Both the position numbers and the translations under genes were made by a program. From Pegea sp. RAD2-039 (Eukaryota; Chordata; Thaliacea; Salpida; Salpidae): 64,000 bases of DNA. The notes under the pieces were generated by a model. That model was not told the origin of the DNA. It saw only the letters and a list, made by a program, of their open reading frames with translations, and ran no database searches. Positions within the stretch are counted from its first letter, which is position 1. Each line of letters opens with the position of its first letter. The DNA is taken from positions 62,001 through 126,000 of the forward strand of contig JAQGEQ010000179.1 of assembly GCA_034620365.1 (NCBI GenBank), given 5' to 3'. Of the stretch, positions 62,989-64,000 are shown in pieces.

Positions 62989-63376
62989 TTATATATTTTG
63001 TAAAGTTTTGTATGAAAGTCTTTTTAAGTATAATTTTTTGATTGAGTTATGTTGGCTGAAGCAGTAGACAGGAAGTTGACATTTACTACATTCAAGCATT
63101 CGCATAGGTTTTATTATCGTTTTTAGATGCAATTCGAGGTAACACGGGACCCTGGGACCTGGGACGGTAATATCAAGGTCAACGGATTGTAGTTTTTCTG
63201 TCGGGGTTTCTTCCATAGACAACCACGAGGAGGTAGTACTATTCATCCATACTTGGAATATAAAGCAATTTTGTAATAAATTTTGTATTAAAATCATGAT
63301 TAACTTTTTATTATTAAAAAAATTCTTACTCCAAACCAAAAGATCCTTCTTCAAACAATGAGAATTCAGAACTCAT
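62989..63376 (-). other. Possible gene start and cysteine-bearing frame, unresolved
   Basis: On the minus strand ATG at 63376 begins MSSEFSLFEEGSFGL and is followed by a strong donor (gtaagaat) at 63329, which looks like a first exon. Downstream, an open frame to 62989 contains VDLDITVPGPRVPC and later LECSKCQLPVYCFSQHN, in unusually GC-rich DNA. The cysteine spacing loosely recalls the C-terminal finger of piggyBac-type transposases, but this is weak. The phase of the two pieces does not join with the sites seen, so they may be unrelated. Confidence 0.25.
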
Positions 63377-64000
63377 TTTATCACGTTTATTAATAGGGTT
63401 CAATCACTTATTAAAAATATATCATTGTCATAAAAGTAATATTTTTCAAATATATCGTTGTTTTCGATATGCTGTAGCTAGAGTAAAAACTTTGACATCA
63501 TTAGTTCATTACTAATGTTTACTCATAAACTAGTCATTTAAAAAAAATTTTCAGAGCTGAAAACAACCTTTACTCAATGAAAATTATCATTACTAAAATA
63601 TAAACTTTTCTTTTAAACTATTTGTTTTTGTAGCAAACACAACAATATGGCTGCAGCAAAATAAAAGAAAAATGTGTAAAACACCAAATTTCAACATAAT
63701 AATATCAAAAACATCATGCCATTGCCAAGGCGTAGGTATAATACAGTTAGAAATTTAAAAATTGATTCCAAGGTGTGGTAAACTTAACGAAAAAGGTATT
63801 AGCCCACTGGGTGTTATTACAGTTTCTATTTGGATTAATTTTAACAAAAAAACTTCTAGGAACTAAAAGAGGTCATTAAAGTGAAGGTGAGAAAACCCTT
63901 ATTAACTTTAAACAGTAATATGAGGTGAGACAAAGTTTCAATTTTGAATAGTTTCAATATCAAGCTTAACCCTCTGTGATGTTTAGAGAAAGCGACCTTT
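63377..64000. other. Right-edge AT-rich stretch
   Basis: No gene was seen. It may hold the promoter of the minus-strand candidate that begins at 63376. Confidence 0.35.

Noticed and set aside
1..64000. CRISPR arrays, bacterial operons, phage or toxin systems
   Set aside because: No regularly spaced direct repeats or bacterial gene organisation are present. The window is spliced eukaryotic DNA.

Overview
This 64 kb window is nuclear DNA from a multicellular animal. It is very AT-rich (roughly three quarters A+T by eye). Its genes are split by GT-AG introns, many only about 50 bases long, and it carries LINE and SINE debris. The gene set is metazoan: shugoshin, a DENND3-type RabGEF with WD repeats, SAMD8, a MANSC-domain membrane protein and a Stum/SPEC3 protein. 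No one lineage can be proved from the sequence alone. The low GC and gene content would fit a non-bilaterian such as a cnidarian, or another compact invertebrate genome.

Layout. Positions 1-274 hold the 5' coding exons of an unrecognised minus-strand gene that runs off the left edge. A LINE fragment follows (2455-3075). A minus-strand gene for a coiled-coil protein of about 576 residues, reassembled here from 13 exons, spans 3549-7062. A fragment of a second LINE type lies near 8640-8800, then a small Stum/SPEC3 gene (9707-10128), a decayed reading frame (about 11440-12005) and shugoshin (13197-15889). Two intronless minus-strand genes come next: short-chain acyl-CoA dehydrogenase (16620-17870) and the CAAX protease ZMPSTE24 (18437-19828).

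From 21.2 to 24.1 kb is an island of insertions: an ARF GTPase processed pseudogene, a GC-richer relic, a tRNA-Val-like SINE and a second tRNA-derived SINE. The large DENND3-like gene fills 25651-33200 and is convergent with NDUFV2 (34034-35075, complex I). Then come a repeat-rich stretch, the MANSC-domain receptor-like gene (38028-38933), a mitochondrial or membrane DnaJ-family gene (41449-43200, minus) and a LINE 3' end (44290-45165, minus). SAMD8, a ceramide phosphoethanolamine synthase, lies at 46697-49741. After about 5.5 kb of empty AT-rich DNA there is a small cysteine-rich single-pass membrane protein with a PPAY motif (55278-58157) and COX7C (60045-60308, minus). The right end is mostly featureless.

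There is no operon logic. The genes are independent housekeeping and signalling genes. Three serve mitochondria (ACADS, NDUFV2, COX7C) and the DnaJ protein may. Two act in membrane lipid or prenyl metabolism (SAMD8, ZMPSTE24). The most informative non-genic signal is that the tRNA-derived SINE at 23.9 kb shares its last ~60 bases with the LINE 3' end at 44.3 kb. This identifies a likely SINE and LINE partner pair. A separate ~215-base dispersed repeat occurs in inverted orientation at 37.2 and 45.5 kb.
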